The notes below the pieces were generated by a model. That model saw only the letters and a program-made list of their open reading frames with translations. It made no database searches and was not told the origin of the DNA. Positions 9,519 to 20,594 of a stretch of 64,000 nucleotides of DNA are shown here, piece by piece. The stretch lies in contig CACGMC010000001.1 in assembly GCA_902574035.1 (NCBI GenBank), forward strand, positions 1 to 64,000. Reading direction: 5' to 3'. The stretch's first letter is position 1, and each line of letters opens with the position of its first letter. Both the position numbers and the translations under genes were made by a program. This stretch comes from an uncultured Pelagibacteraceae bacterium. GTDB lineage: Bacteria > Pseudomonadota > Alphaproteobacteria > Pelagibacterales > Pelagibacteraceae.

Positions 9519-9929
9519 ATGGATATTGATTACACAGTAGCAGCCCTTATGTTCCCTGCTATTCCCTTGATGATGACGATGTATAGCAATCGTTTTCACA
9601 CTCTTAGTGCGCTCATAAGGAAAATTCATGATCAATATACTTTTGAAAAAAAAATACCACCGGAGTGGGAAAATCAATTACACGTCCTGAATAAAAGAAC
9701 AAACTATTTGAAATATGTTATGGGCTTCGCATCCTTTGGTTTTCTTTTTAACATGCTAACAGTTTTATTGCTTTATCTAGATCTTGTTTTTCAAGCTAGA
9801 TTAAGCTTTGCTTTTTGTTGTCTTTGTATGATTTTTTCAATATTTATATTTTTACAAGAAGTAAGACTATCTAATGAAGCACTAAAGTACCATTTAAGTG
9901 ATATGGCCTCAATGAAAAAAGATTTATAA
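9519..9929 (+). CDS. DUF2721 membrane protein
   Basis: A 136-residue protein of the DUF2721 family. It starts with a hydrophobic segment (VAALMFPAIPLMMTMYSNRF), has an amphipathic middle (LSALIRKIHDQY) and ends with two membrane segments. The function is unknown. It is divergent from ubiA across a 54-nt gap and convergent with the DUF1289 gene, overlapping it by 6 nt. Confidence 0.8.
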   Translation: MDIDYTVAALMFPAIPLMMTMYSNRFHTLSALIRKIHDQYTFEKKIPPEWENQLHVLNKRTNYLKYVMGFASFGFLFNMLTVLLLYLDLVFQARLSFAFCCLCMIFSIFIFLQEVRLSNEALKYHLSDMASMKKDL

Positions 9930-10190
9930 TTTTTTATTTAATAAGTTCTTTTTAAATAAAGAAATGCCATTTTTAATTTTATAATTGTAAGACTCCCTGA
10001 AGGTATTTAGTTGCCAACCTTTCATTCTAGAAATAACTTCGTCTAAGTTTTTTGATTTCCATTCATTGGTTGTTTTCTCATCTTTCCACAAAATTTTTTC
10101 TTCATTGGTTCTTGCGCAACCATAACAGTATCCTGTTACTGGATCAGTTTTACAAATACTAATACATGGAGAAATTATTTTTTCATTCAT
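9924..10190 (-). CDS. DUF1289 cysteine-rich small protein
   Basis: An 88-residue protein with the DUF1289 pattern: SPCISICKTDPVTGYCYGCARTNEE, four cysteines in a compact N-terminal block, then W-x-W-containing WKDEKTTNEWKSK. The cysteines suggest metal or Fe-S binding, but this is not established for the family. The C-terminal 30 residues are basic. It overlaps the upstream quinone reductase by 1 nt. Confidence 0.85.
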   Translation of the reverse strand: MNEKIISPCISICKTDPVTGYCYGCARTNEEKILWKDEKTTNEWKSKNLDEVISRMKGWQLNTFRESYNYKIKNGISLFKKNLLNKKL

Positions 10191-11164
10191 TAAGGAATTA
10201 AAATTGCTGGACCTAATAATTTTCGAGCTTCCAAGTCAGCATGTGCTTGTCTAGCTTCTGCTAACTTATATTTTTTTGATATTCTAATTTTTATTTTCCC
10301 AAATTTTATTTTTTCAAATATTGTGTCTGCACCTGCCTGAAGTTCTTTTCTATTAGTAAAATATTGTGCAATTGAAGGTCTTGTCAAATATAAACCTTTT
10401 GGCTGAATATCTTTTGGCACATTTACAGGATCTAACGGACCAGACGCATTACCGAAACTTATCATCATACCCCTGGTTTTAAGACAGTTTAAAGATCCAT
10501 AAAAAGTTTTTTTACCCACACCATCGAATACAGCAGGTACACCCTCGTTATTTGTAATTTTTAAAACTTCTTTTGCAAAATCAACTTTGGTATAATTTAT
10601 AACATGTGAATAACCATTTTCTTCAGCAACTTTTATCTTATCATCTGATCCTACTGTTCCAATTACTTTCGCCCCTATGCTATTAGCCCACTGAGCAAAG
10701 ATTTGGCCTACACCTCCTGCAGCTGCATGAAATAAAACTAATTCACCAGCTTTCAACTGATAAGTTTTTGTTAACAAGTAGTTCGTTGTTAAACCTTTTG
10801 TAATTAACGTAGCGGCAATTTCGTGAGAAATACCATCTGGAACTTTTATTGCAATTTTTGCAGGAATTATTCTTTTTTGAGCGTAGGCCCCGAGCGGAAT
10901 AGAAGCATATGCAATGTTATCCCCTTTATTAAATTCAGTTACATTACTTCCAACTTCATCTACTTTTCCTGCAGCTTCTAGACCAATACCACTTGGTAGT
11001 TTTACAGGATACAAACCTGATCTATGATAAGTATCAATGTAATTTAAGCCAATGGCATGATTAGTCACTTTAATTTCATCTGGGCCAGGAGTACTTACAT
11101 TTACATCTTGTAACTCTAAAACTTCAGGACCACCATTCTTTGTAATAATTATTGATTTAGGCAT
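10190..11164 (-). CDS. NADPH:quinone oxidoreductase, zinc-free MDR family
   Basis: A medium-chain dehydrogenase/reductase of 324 residues related to QOR (quinone oxidoreductase 1). Features are IGLNYIDTYHRSGLYPVKLPSGIGLEAAG at the N-terminus, the family signature HAAAGGVGQIFAQWANSIGAKVIGT with the Rossmann glycine motif, and no zinc-binding cysteines. It probably reduces quinones or enals with NADPH in the cytoplasm. It heads a minus-strand group with DUF1289 downstream and pirin 24 nt upstream. Confidence 0.9.
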   Translation of the reverse strand: MPKSIIITKNGGPEVLELQDVNVSTPGPDEIKVTNHAIGLNYIDTYHRSGLYPVKLPSGIGLEAAGKVDEVGSNVTEFNKGDNIAYASIPLGAYAQKRIIPAKIAIKVPDGISHEIAATLITKGLTTNYLLTKTYQLKAGELVLFHAAAGGVGQIFAQWANSIGAKVIGTVGSDDKIKVAEENGYSHVINYTKVDFAKEVLKITNNEGVPAVFDGVGKKTFYGSLNCLKTRGMMISFGNASGPLDPVNVPKDIQPKGLYLTRPSIAQYFTNRKELQAGADTIFEKIKFGKIKIRISKKYKLAEARQAHADLEARKLLGPAILIP

Positions 11165-11188
11165 GTGAAGAGAAACGTACTTGAACTT

Positions 11189-12031
11189 TTAATATTTAGC
11201 AAATGTTCCGTTATTATAATCTTGAATAGCTTGAAGTATCTCTGCTTTTGTGTTCATTACAAATGGACCACCCCTTGCAATAGGCTCTCCAATAGGCTTA
11301 CCTGCTATAAATAAAAACTCTGTGTTTTTTTCTGCTTTAACTTTAATTTCACTACCCCGTTCTAATAAAATTAAATTTGAGTCACCGGCCTTTTCGTGAC
11401 TCTTTTTTCCAATTTTTAAATCTCCTTTGAGAATATAAATAAAAGAATTATGACCAGATGGAACCTCACATTTAAATTCTTTTCCCTCTTTCAATATTAC
11501 ATGAAAATAAATTGGCTCAACATTATGGTTTTTTTCCGGCCCCTCTACATTTGCATATTTTCCTGCTATTACTTTTATAGTTTTTTCATTATCTGAGTGA
11601 ATACCAAGCTCTTTACTTTTAATATAAATGTATTCTGGTTTATTTTTTTTCAATTTAGCTGGCATGTTTATCCAAAGTTGAAAACCTAATAATTTTCCTC
11701 CAGACATTGCTGGCATCTCTGAATGAATAATTCCTCTTCCAGTCTTCATCCATTGAACATCTCCCGGAGCCATTATACCTTTTGCGCCAGTACTATCTTG
11801 ATGTTCAAATTCACCATTTAACATATAAGTAACTGTTTCAATTCCTCTATGAGGGTGAGGAGGGAATCCTGCAATATAATCATCTTTATTTTCGGAACCA
11901 AACTCATCGAGCATTAAAAACGGATCAATATAATCTGCTTCTGGTGTTCCAATGCTTCTTTTTAACTTTACCCCAGCACCATCTGAAGCATTAATAGCTT
12001 TGATAATTTTTTTTATTTCAATTTGTGACAT
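11189..12031 (-). CDS. Pirin family protein
   Basis: A 280-residue bicupin. The metal site is visible in FPPHPHRGIETVTYML, GEFEHQDS and GRGIIHSEMP, which supply three His and a Glu. The C-terminal cupin has HVILKEGKEFKCEVPSGHN. Bacterial pirins have been linked to quercetin dioxygenase activity and redox sensing, but the substrate here is unknown. It lies between the quinone reductase and a HAD hydrolase. Confidence 0.92.
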   Translation of the reverse strand: MSQIEIKKIIKAINASDGAGVKLKRSIGTPEADYIDPFLMLDEFGSENKDDYIAGFPPHPHRGIETVTYMLNGEFEHQDSTGAKGIMAPGDVQWMKTGRGIIHSEMPAMSGGKLLGFQLWINMPAKLKKNKPEYIYIKSKELGIHSDNEKTIKVIAGKYANVEGPEKNHNVEPIYFHVILKEGKEFKCEVPSGHNSFIYILKGDLKIGKKSHEKAGDSNLILLERGSEIKVKAEKNTEFLFIAGKPIGEPIARGGPFVMNTKAEILQAIQDYNNGTFAKY

Positions 12032-12051
12032 GGGTAAAATATATCTTAAGT

Positions 12052-12711
12052 TTAAACGATATCAAGTAGCTGCGTTAAGTTGCCAATCTCATTTTTTGGA
12101 TGATAATCAAGGTTATCGAAATGGGATCTATTTCTGTTTACCCAAACTGAGTTATATCCGTAGTTACCACCACCTGACACATCCCAGGTATTAGCACTTA
12201 AAAAAACTATTTCTTCAGGTTTTATTTTATATTTTTTTATTGGAAGATCATAAACTTTAGAGTCAGGTTTATAAATTTTTACTTGTTCTATAGAAAAAAG
12301 GTCATCAAATAAATTATCTAAATTATTTTCTTTTACAAGCTCTTCAAGAAGTTCTGGTGTTCCATTCGAAAGAATTGCCAATTTAAATTTCTTTTCTTTC
12401 AAATTTGTTAAAACTTTTTTTACTTCTGGATATGGAGATAAAATCTTGTAAAGATTTAACAATTCTTTTTTTAAACTATTGTCAATATTAAAAACTTTCA
12501 TCGACTTATCTAAACTATCTTCAGTTACTTGCCAGAAATCTTTATGTTTTTTCATTAAACTTCTTAGCCAAGTATATTCAAGTTGAGTAGTCCTCCAAAA
12601 ATTTGCAAAACTTTCCCATTTATTTCCTATTTTACTTTTGCATTTTTCTGCTGCTGAGTTGACGTCGAAAAGAGTACCGTATGCATCAAATACAATGGCT
12701 TTCGGTTTCAT
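12052..12711 (-). CDS. Haloacid dehalogenase, type II (L-2-haloacid dehalogenase family)
   Basis: A 219-residue HAD hydrolase. The motif I nucleophile is in VFDAYGTLFDVNSAA, motif II is LSNGTPELLE, and motif III/IV lies in KPDSKVYDLPI and SANTWDVSGGGNYGYNSVWVNR. These match the type II haloacid dehalogenase subfamily, whose members hydrolyse 2-haloalkanoic acids to hydroxy acids. A natural role on marine haloacids is plausible but inferred. It starts 3 nt from the CDGSH gene stop and is probably co-transcribed. Confidence 0.9.
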   Translation of the reverse strand: MKPKAIVFDAYGTLFDVNSAAEKCKSKIGNKWESFANFWRTTQLEYTWLRSLMKKHKDFWQVTEDSLDKSMKVFNIDNSLKKELLNLYKILSPYPEVKKVLTNLKEKKFKLAILSNGTPELLEELVKENNLDNLFDDLFSIEQVKIYKPDSKVYDLPIKKYKIKPEEIVFLSANTWDVSGGGNYGYNSVWVNRNRSHFDNLDYHPKNEIGNLTQLLDIV

Positions 12712-12714
12712 AGA

Positions 12715-12954
12715 TTATTTTAAGTTGTGCGACCCATCACACAACGGTTGATCCTTAGTTTGTTTACAAGTACAGAAAAAAACTTTTTTAGATTGCTCAG
12801 CCTTAAAAACAAAAGGTGAAAATTCTGTTCCTTTATGAGATCCATCGCAAAAAGGCTGCTTTAAACTTTTTCCACATGTGCACCAGAAGTATGATTTTCC
12901 CTCTACCACATCAACTCCTATTGGATTGTCTCCCGCCCTTAATGCTTTGGTCAT
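12715..12954 (-). CDS. Tandem CDGSH iron-sulfur protein
   Basis: A 79-residue protein with two copies of the CDGSH zinc-finger-like 2Fe-2S motif: CTCGKSLKQPFCDGSHKGT near residues 27-45 and CTCKQTKDQPLCDGSHN near 60-76. Each copy has the three Cys and one His ligands of mitoNEET-like proteins. It is soluble with no membrane anchor. Its position at the head of the HAD-pirin-quinone reductase group suggests a redox role, as an inference. Confidence 0.93.
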   Translation of the reverse strand: MTKALRAGDNPIGVDVVEGKSYFWCTCGKSLKQPFCDGSHKGTEFSPFVFKAEQSKKVFFCTCKQTKDQPLCDGSHNLK

Positions 12955-13005
12955 AAAGTTTATTCTTTTATTAATTCAAATTTGTTTTTAGTATATAAAT
13001 TAATA

Positions 13006-13716
13006 ATGAATATTAGATTATATCATCCTAATAGTATAGTTGAAAACTCCACTAATTTATTATCAAAAGAGCACACCCACTATGTTGTAAATGTTATGAG
13101 ATTAAAGCGAGGATCTATTATAAATTTTTTTAATATTGAAGGTGAATGGGAAAGTGAAATAGTTTTTTTAGAAAAAGAAAGAGCAGAAGTAAAATTTTTG
13201 AAAAAAGTAAAAGAACCTCAAAAAAAAAATAAAATTGAACTCGCTGTCTGTTTAGTAAAAAAAAATCCTATGGAAATAATTTTACAAAAAGCAACAGAAC
13301 TTGGTGTCAGCAAAATTATTCCAATAATTTCAGATAGGACTGAAGTAAAAGAATTAAATTATGATAGAGCAAAAAAAATTATTATTGAGGCCACAGAACA
13401 ATCTAATCAAATGTCTCCACCTGAAATTTTAAAGGTGGTTAAATTAAAAGATTTTTTAAAAAATTTAGATCAAACTACTAAACTTTTATTTGGTGATGTT
13501 AATTCAAAAGATTATTTGAGTATTGAAAAACTTAAAAATTTGAAATCCTTAACTATTCTAATTGGCCCAGAAGGAGACTTTTCTCCATCTGAAAGAGAGT
13601 TTATTTTATCATTTTCTCAAGTTGTGCCATTTACAATATCAAAAAATATACTGAGATCAGATACCGCTGTTATAAGCGCTATTTCTCTAGTTAATTTTAT
13701 CAATAACTTACCTTAA
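13006..13716 (+). CDS. rsmE: 16S rRNA (uracil-1498-N3)-methyltransferase
   Basis: A SPOUT-class methyltransferase of 236 residues. The N-terminal PUA-like part includes EHTHYVVNVMRLKRGS. The knot region has KATELGVSKIIPIISDRTEV, IEATEQSNQMSPPEI and the SAM-binding LIGPEGDFSPSEREFI, followed by ILRSDTAVISAISLVNF. A TTG-initiated extension from 12982 is possible, but the ATG at 13006 (MNIRLYHPN) fits the family start. It precedes the cox genes by 53 nt. Confidence 0.93.
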   Translation: MNIRLYHPNSIVENSTNLLSKEHTHYVVNVMRLKRGSIINFFNIEGEWESEIVFLEKERAEVKFLKKVKEPQKKNKIELAVCLVKKNPMEIILQKATELGVSKIIPIISDRTEVKELNYDRAKKIIIEATEQSNQMSPPEILKVVKLKDFLKNLDQTTKLLFGDVNSKDYLSIEKLKNLKSLTILIGPEGDFSPSEREFILSFSQVVPFTISKNILRSDTAVISAISLVNFINNLP

Positions 13717-13734
13717 TTGTCGCATTTATTGAAT

Positions 13735-13762
13735 TTGTTAAAGTATTAAAAAGTTGTATAAA
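13735..13762 (+). promoter_or_regulatory. Candidate sigma-70 promoter ahead of coxB
   Basis: TTGTTA at 13735-13740 and TATAAA at 13757-13762 are separated by 16 nt, close to the sigma-70 consensus. The -10 box ends only 7 nt before the coxB ATG, so transcription from it would give a leaderless or nearly leaderless mRNA. In DNA this AT-rich, chance matches are common, so support is weak. Confidence 0.3.
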
Positions 13763-13769
13763 AAATAAA

Positions 13770-16201
<2,432 letters not shown>

Positions 16202-16202
16202 A

Positions 16203-17126
16203 TTGATACAAGCAAGCATTAGAGCAAAAAATATTAAGCAATCTAGCTTATACATTGACTCATTTTTCAATTTAATGAAACCAAGAGTAATGTCGTTGGT
16301 TCTTTTCACTTGTATGGTTGGACTTATCATTGCACCAAACAATGTAAGTTATTTAAATTCTGTTTTATCTTTAATAGCAGTTGCATTGGGCGCTGGCGCA
16401 GCTGGAACTTTAAATATGTGGTATGAGTCTGATTTAGATGCTTTGATGACTAGAACGTGTTTAAGACCCATACCAACTGGTCAAGTAACTAAGAACCAAG
16501 CATTATTTTTTGGTATTTCACTATCAATAGGATCTATCTCTCTATTATATTATTCATCTAATTTAATGTCTGCATCTTTATTATTGTTAACTATATGTTT
16601 TTATTTTTTCATTTACACAGTTTGGTTAAAAAGAAGAACACCACAGAATATTGTTATAGGCGGAGCTGCTGGTGCTCTTCCTCCAGTGATAGGATGGACT
16701 ATTGCAACCGGTTCATTAACTATTGAACCTTTTATTTTATTTTTAATTATTTTTCTATGGACCCCATCTCATTTTTGGGCATTGAGTATCTATAAGTCCA
16801 ACGATTACAAGAAAGCGAAGATACCTATGCTTCCTATAATTTACGGCATTGAAAAGACAAAAAAAAATATTTTTATTTACTCTCTTTTAATGTTGCCTAC
16901 AATTTCCGCTCCATATTTTATAAGTTTTCTCTCTAAAATATATTTTTATCCAGCTTTAGCTTTAACTATTTATTACATCTATTTATGTGGAACACTTTTA
17001 AAAGTTAAAAAAAATAAAGAAATAAATACTTTAGCTAGAAGAATATTTTTGTACTCTATTTTTTACTTGTTCATAATATTCTTATTGATTTTATCAGACC
17101 ATTTTTTTATGAGGCTTTATGGATAA
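16203..17126 (+). CDS. ctaB: Protoheme IX farnesyltransferase (haem O synthase)
   Basis: A UbiA-superfamily membrane enzyme that farnesylates haem b, the first step to haem a. The Asp-rich motif NMWYESDLDALMTRTCLRPIP and the loop WLKRRTPQNIVIGGAAGALPPVIGW are diagnostic. Length is 307 with about eight hydrophobic helices. The start is a TTG only 1 nt after the coxA stop, since no upstream ATG fits; the first in-frame ATG lies later at MKPRVMSLVLF. The 3' end overlaps the small CoxF-like ORF by 8 nt. Confidence 0.94.
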   Translation: MIQASIRAKNIKQSSLYIDSFFNLMKPRVMSLVLFTCMVGLIIAPNNVSYLNSVLSLIAVALGAGAAGTLNMWYESDLDALMTRTCLRPIPTGQVTKNQALFFGISLSIGSISLLYYSSNLMSASLLLLTICFYFFIYTVWLKRRTPQNIVIGGAAGALPPVIGWTIATGSLTIEPFILFLIIFLWTPSHFWALSIYKSNDYKKAKIPMLPIIYGIEKTKKNIFIYSLLMLPTISAPYFISFLSKIYFYPALALTIYYIYLCGTLLKVKKNKEINTLARRIFLYSIFYLFIIFLLILSDHFFMRLYG

Positions 17127-17229
17127 AAAAAAGAAAAATTTAATTACAGCGCTTTTGTTAATTGCATTTATGCTGTTTTTATTTTTGCTAACTTTTTATA
17201 ATATTGGAATATATAATAGAGAAATTTAA
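17119..17229 (+). CDS. Small CoxF-like single-helix protein
   Basis: A 36-residue ORF: five charged N-terminal residues (MDKKKKN), one hydrophobic helix (about residues 8-28), then a short polar tail NIGIYNREI. It starts inside the ctaB stop region and its TAA abuts the ctaG ATG at 17230 exactly. A small membrane protein, often annotated CoxF, sits at this place between ctaB and ctaG in many Alphaproteobacteria. The function is not known; an oxidase assembly role is inferred from position. Confidence 0.68.
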   Translation: MDKKKKNLITALLLIAFMLFLFLLTFYNIGIYNREI

Positions 17230-17775
17230 ATGAACAAAAAAACTCTTACACCAATTATACTCGCTGGAATATTTTTTTTAATGCTGGGCTTATCTTTTGC
17301 AGCAGTTCCACTTTACGATTTGTTTTGTAGAGTCACTGGATTTGGAGGCACAACACAAAATGCTGAAAATAAAGAGATACCTAAAATTGTTATAAATAAA
17401 GATTATAAAATACGATTTGACACAAATTCTAATGGAGCTTTAGATTGGAAATTTTATCCAGAAAAAAATACAATGAGTTTGAAACCTGGAGAGGTACATA
17501 CTGTAAAATTTTTTGTAGAAAATGAGTCTAATCAACCTACATCCGGGTCAGCTACTTTCAACGTTTCTCCATCACCTTTTGGTATATATCTTAATAAAAT
17601 CGGTTGCTTTTGTTTTGAAAAACAAACTTTAAATCCGGGGCAAAAAAGAAATTTTGTATTAACATTTTTCTTGGACCCAAAAGTTGTAGACGATAATAAA
17701 ACAAATAATATTTCTGATGTTACTTTATCATTTACTTTCTTTTCGTCAGATTATTACAAAAAGGATAACGCCTAA
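17230..17775 (+). CDS. ctaG: Cytochrome c oxidase assembly protein CtaG/Cox11
   Basis: Delivers copper to the CuB site of subunit I. It has one N-terminal membrane anchor (ILAGIFFLMLGLSFAAVPLYDLFCRVTGFGG) and a periplasmic Ig-like domain with the copper-binding NKIGCFCFEKQTLNPGQ. The 181-residue length is typical. Its ATG follows the small CoxF-like stop directly and its stop abuts coxC with no gap. Confidence 0.96.
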   Translation: MNKKTLTPIILAGIFFLMLGLSFAAVPLYDLFCRVTGFGGTTQNAENKEIPKIVINKDYKIRFDTNSNGALDWKFYPEKNTMSLKPGEVHTVKFFVENESNQPTSGSATFNVSPSPFGIYLNKIGCFCFEKQTLNPGQKRNFVLTFFLDPKVVDDNKTNNISDVTLSFTFFSSDYYKKDNA

Positions 17776-18567
17776 ATGTCATCAGGAGAAAAAAAGCACG
17801 ATTACCACTTAGTTGATCCCAGTCCGTGGCCAATATTCACTTCCTTTGCTTGTTTGGTTTTAGCAGTAGGTGCGGTTTATTATTTTCACACTAAAGCTTT
17901 GTGGTTATTACTAATTGGAACAGCATTGTTAATTTATGGGTCTTTCATGTGGTTTAGAGACGTTGTTGATGAAGCTGAAAAACAGGGTCATCATACTATG
18001 GTAGTTCAAATAACTCATAGATACGGCATGACACTTTTTATAGCGTCAGAAGTTATGTTTTTTGTAGCTTGGTTCTGGGCATTTTTTAATGCAAGCTTAT
18101 TTCCAACTGAAGCAATAGGAAAAATATGGCCACCAGCAGATATAAAAACTTTTGATCCATGGGACATACCACTAATAAATACATTAATTTTATTACTGTC
18201 AGGTACGACAGTAACCTGGGCGCACCATGCGATGATTGAAAATGATAGAAAAGGGTTGGTTAATGGTTTAATCGCAACTGTTTTTTTAGGTTTTATTTTC
18301 TCGTGTTTCCAAGCTTATGAATACCATCATGCCTCATTTACGATAGATGGAAATATTTATGGATCAACTTTTTATATGGCCACAGGTTTTCATGGTTTCC
18401 ATGTTATCATAGGAACAATTTTTTTAGCAGTATGTCTTTACAGATCAATTAAAGGTCACTTTAAACCCGATCATCACTTTGGATTTGAGGCAGCAGCTTG
18501 GTACTGGCACTTTGTAGATGTGGTTTGGTTATTCCTTTTTGCTGCAATATATATTTGGGGCAGTTAG
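17776..18567 (+). CDS. coxC: Cytochrome c oxidase subunit III
   Basis: A seven-helix core subunit of the aa3 oxidase, 263 residues. Characteristic stretches are DPSPWPIFTSFACLVLA, WFRDVVDEAEKQGHHT, GMTLFIASEVMFFVAWFWAFF with the conserved glutamate, and HFGFEAAAWYWHFVDVVWLFLF. It carries no metal but stabilises the proton supply of subunit I. It is joined directly to ctaG upstream and followed 6 nt later by surf1. Confidence 0.97.
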   Translation: MSSGEKKHDYHLVDPSPWPIFTSFACLVLAVGAVYYFHTKALWLLLIGTALLIYGSFMWFRDVVDEAEKQGHHTMVVQITHRYGMTLFIASEVMFFVAWFWAFFNASLFPTEAIGKIWPPADIKTFDPWDIPLINTLILLLSGTTVTWAHHAMIENDRKGLVNGLIATVFLGFIFSCFQAYEYHHASFTIDGNIYGSTFYMATGFHGFHVIIGTIFLAVCLYRSIKGHFKPDHHFGFEAAAWYWHFVDVVWLFLFAAIYIWGS

Positions 18568-18573
18568 AAATAT

Positions 18574-19227
18574 TTGAGAAAGATATCTTTTAGTATTTTT
18601 GTTTTTTTTTCCATAATACTTTTTTGTTCACTCGGTACTTGGCAAGTCTATAGATTACAATGGAAACTCGATCTCATTAATGAAATAAATTTCGGCCTTA
18701 ATTCTGAACCAGTATTTTATTCAAACTCAAATTTAGTCAATTATCAAAAAGTAAAATTTAGTGGAATTTTTGACTTTGAAAAACAAATATATCTTTATAG
18801 TTTAAATAATAAAGGAGCTCCAGGATTTGACATAATTACCCCAATAAAAATTAATTCTAATGAAATTCTTTTGGTTAATAGAGGATGGATCAATAAAGAT
18901 CTTAAGGGCAATAAAAATATTAACAATATTAAATCTAAATCTTTTGAAGGTGTAGTAAAAAAGATTACTGAACCCAATGTATTTAAACCTGCAAACGATA
19001 TAAAAAATAATATATGGTACTCTTTAGAATTAGAGGATCTTGAGAATTTTACAGGATATAAACTTAGTAACTTTGTTCTATTTTTGCAAAACAGTCAAAA
19101 TAATTTAATTAAGAATAAAATTATCAGCCCGGATTTGCCTAACAATCACCTCAAATATGCTATAACTTGGTATTCTGTAGCTCTTTCAATATTATTATAT
19201 TTTTTATATTTTAGAAAAAGACAATGA
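18574..19227 (+). CDS. SURF1 family cytochrome oxidase assembly protein
   Basis: A 217-residue SURF1 homologue, thought to help insert haem a into subunit I. It has an N-terminal membrane helix ending CSLGTWQVYRLQWKLDLI, the family motifs GAPGFDIITPI and LLVNRGWI, and a C-terminal helix after HLKYAITWYSVALSILLYF. The start is a TTG 6 nt after the coxC stop. It overlaps thrC by 4 nt (ATGA). Confidence 0.92.
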   Translation: MRKISFSIFVFFSIILFCSLGTWQVYRLQWKLDLINEINFGLNSEPVFYSNSNLVNYQKVKFSGIFDFEKQIYLYSLNNKGAPGFDIITPIKINSNEILLVNRGWINKDLKGNKNINNIKSKSFEGVVKKITEPNVFKPANDIKNNIWYSLELEDLENFTGYKLSNFVLFLQNSQNNLIKNKIISPDLPNNHLKYAITWYSVALSILLYFLYFRKRQ

Positions 19228-20594
19228 ATTACATAAGCACTAGAAATAAATCTTTAAACTTTGACTTTAGTAGTATTTTTTTAAGAGGCTTAGCTCCAGA
19301 TGGAGGCCTATTTCTACCTAGCGAAATAAAAAAATTCAGTGAAAACGAATTAAATGAATTGAGCAAACTGAATTACATAGATTTAGGTGTTGAGATTATA
19401 TCCGAGTTTTGCGTACCTGCTTTAAATAAGAATAAAATTAAATTAATTCTTGATGAAGCTTATTCAAGTTTTGATACAAAAAATATTGTTGAAATTAAAA
19501 AAATAGATAATATTAATTTACTCGAGCTTTACCATGGCCCAACTTTAGCATTTAAAGATATTGCTATGCAGGTGATTGGACTAATGTATGAAGCTTTGAA
19601 TTTAAATAAAAAAAAAATAAATATAATTGTCGCAACTTCAGGTGATACTGGTTCTGCAGCAATAGCTGCCTTAAAAGAAAAAAAAAATATCAATCTTTTT
19701 GTTTTACACCCTCACGAAAAAATTTCTAATATTCAACGAAAAATAATGACAACATGTGACTCTAATAATATTTACAATATAGCTGTTAAGGGAAATTTTG
19801 ATGACTGCCAAAAAATTGTTAAACAAATGTTTAGCGATGAACAATTTAGAGAAAAAATTAATATGTCTGGTGTAAATTCAATTAATTGGGCGAGGATTAT
19901 TTGCCAGGTCGTTTATTATTTTTATGCATATTTTCAAATGACTTCTAAACTAAATTTTTCTGTTCCAACTGGAAATTTTGGGGATGTATATGCAGGTTAT
20001 ATTGCCAAAAAAATGGGATTACCCATAGACAAGTTAATAGTAGCTACAAATGAAAATGACATATTATGTAGAGTGATAAACTCTGGAGAGTATAGGCCAT
20101 CTGAAGTAAAACCATCTCTTTCCCCAAGTATGGATATTCAAGTAGCGAGTAATTTTGAAAGGTTGTTATTCGATGTATTGAACAGTGATGATCAAAAAGT
20201 CTCAAAATCAATGAAAGATTTAAATAATAATGGTTTTTTTAAATTAGAAAATGATGAACTAAAAAAGATAAGAGAAAATTTTTCTGCTGAAAAAATTAAT
20301 GATGCAGATACTTTAAGAATTATTAAAGATTTTTTTATTAATTACGGTTTTATCTTAGACCCACATACTGCAACTGCTGTAGGCGCCTCATATAAAGTAA
20401 AAAATAATTCAAAAACTATTGTATTAGGCACGGCACATCCTTACAAATTTTTAGAAACAATTAAATTAGCTATTGGAAAAAATGTTGATCCTCCCAAACA
20501 GTTTTCGAATTTATCGAAAAAAATTGAAAAATTTGAAATAGTTGATAACAAATTAGATGATATAAAAAAATATATTATTGAAAAAATTAAATGA
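19224..20594 (+). CDS. thrC: Threonine synthase
   Basis: A PLP enzyme converting O-phosphohomoserine to threonine. The 456-residue protein shows the N-terminal YISTR, the PLP lysine motif GPTLAFKDIAMQVIG, the phosphate-binding TSGDTGSAAIAAL and VPTGNFGDVYAGYIAKKMG. It belongs to the longer yeast/proteobacterial subtype. Its substrate comes from ThrB, whose gene about 1 kb downstream on the other strand has a broken frame. thrC overlaps surf1 and the peroxiredoxin gene by 4 nt each. Confidence 0.96.
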   Translation: MNYISTRNKSLNFDFSSIFLRGLAPDGGLFLPSEIKKFSENELNELSKLNYIDLGVEIISEFCVPALNKNKIKLILDEAYSSFDTKNIVEIKKIDNINLLELYHGPTLAFKDIAMQVIGLMYEALNLNKKKINIIVATSGDTGSAAIAALKEKKNINLFVLHPHEKISNIQRKIMTTCDSNNIYNIAVKGNFDDCQKIVKQMFSDEQFREKINMSGVNSINWARIICQVVYYFYAYFQMTSKLNFSVPTGNFGDVYAGYIAKKMGLPIDKLIVATNENDILCRVINSGEYRPSEVKPSLSPSMDIQVASNFERLLFDVLNSDDQKVSKSMKDLNNNGFFKLENDELKKIRENFSAEKINDADTLRIIKDFFINYGFILDPHTATAVGASYKVKNNSKTIVLGTAHPYKFLETIKLAIGKNVDPPKQFSNLSKKIEKFEIVDNKLDDIKKYIIEKIK

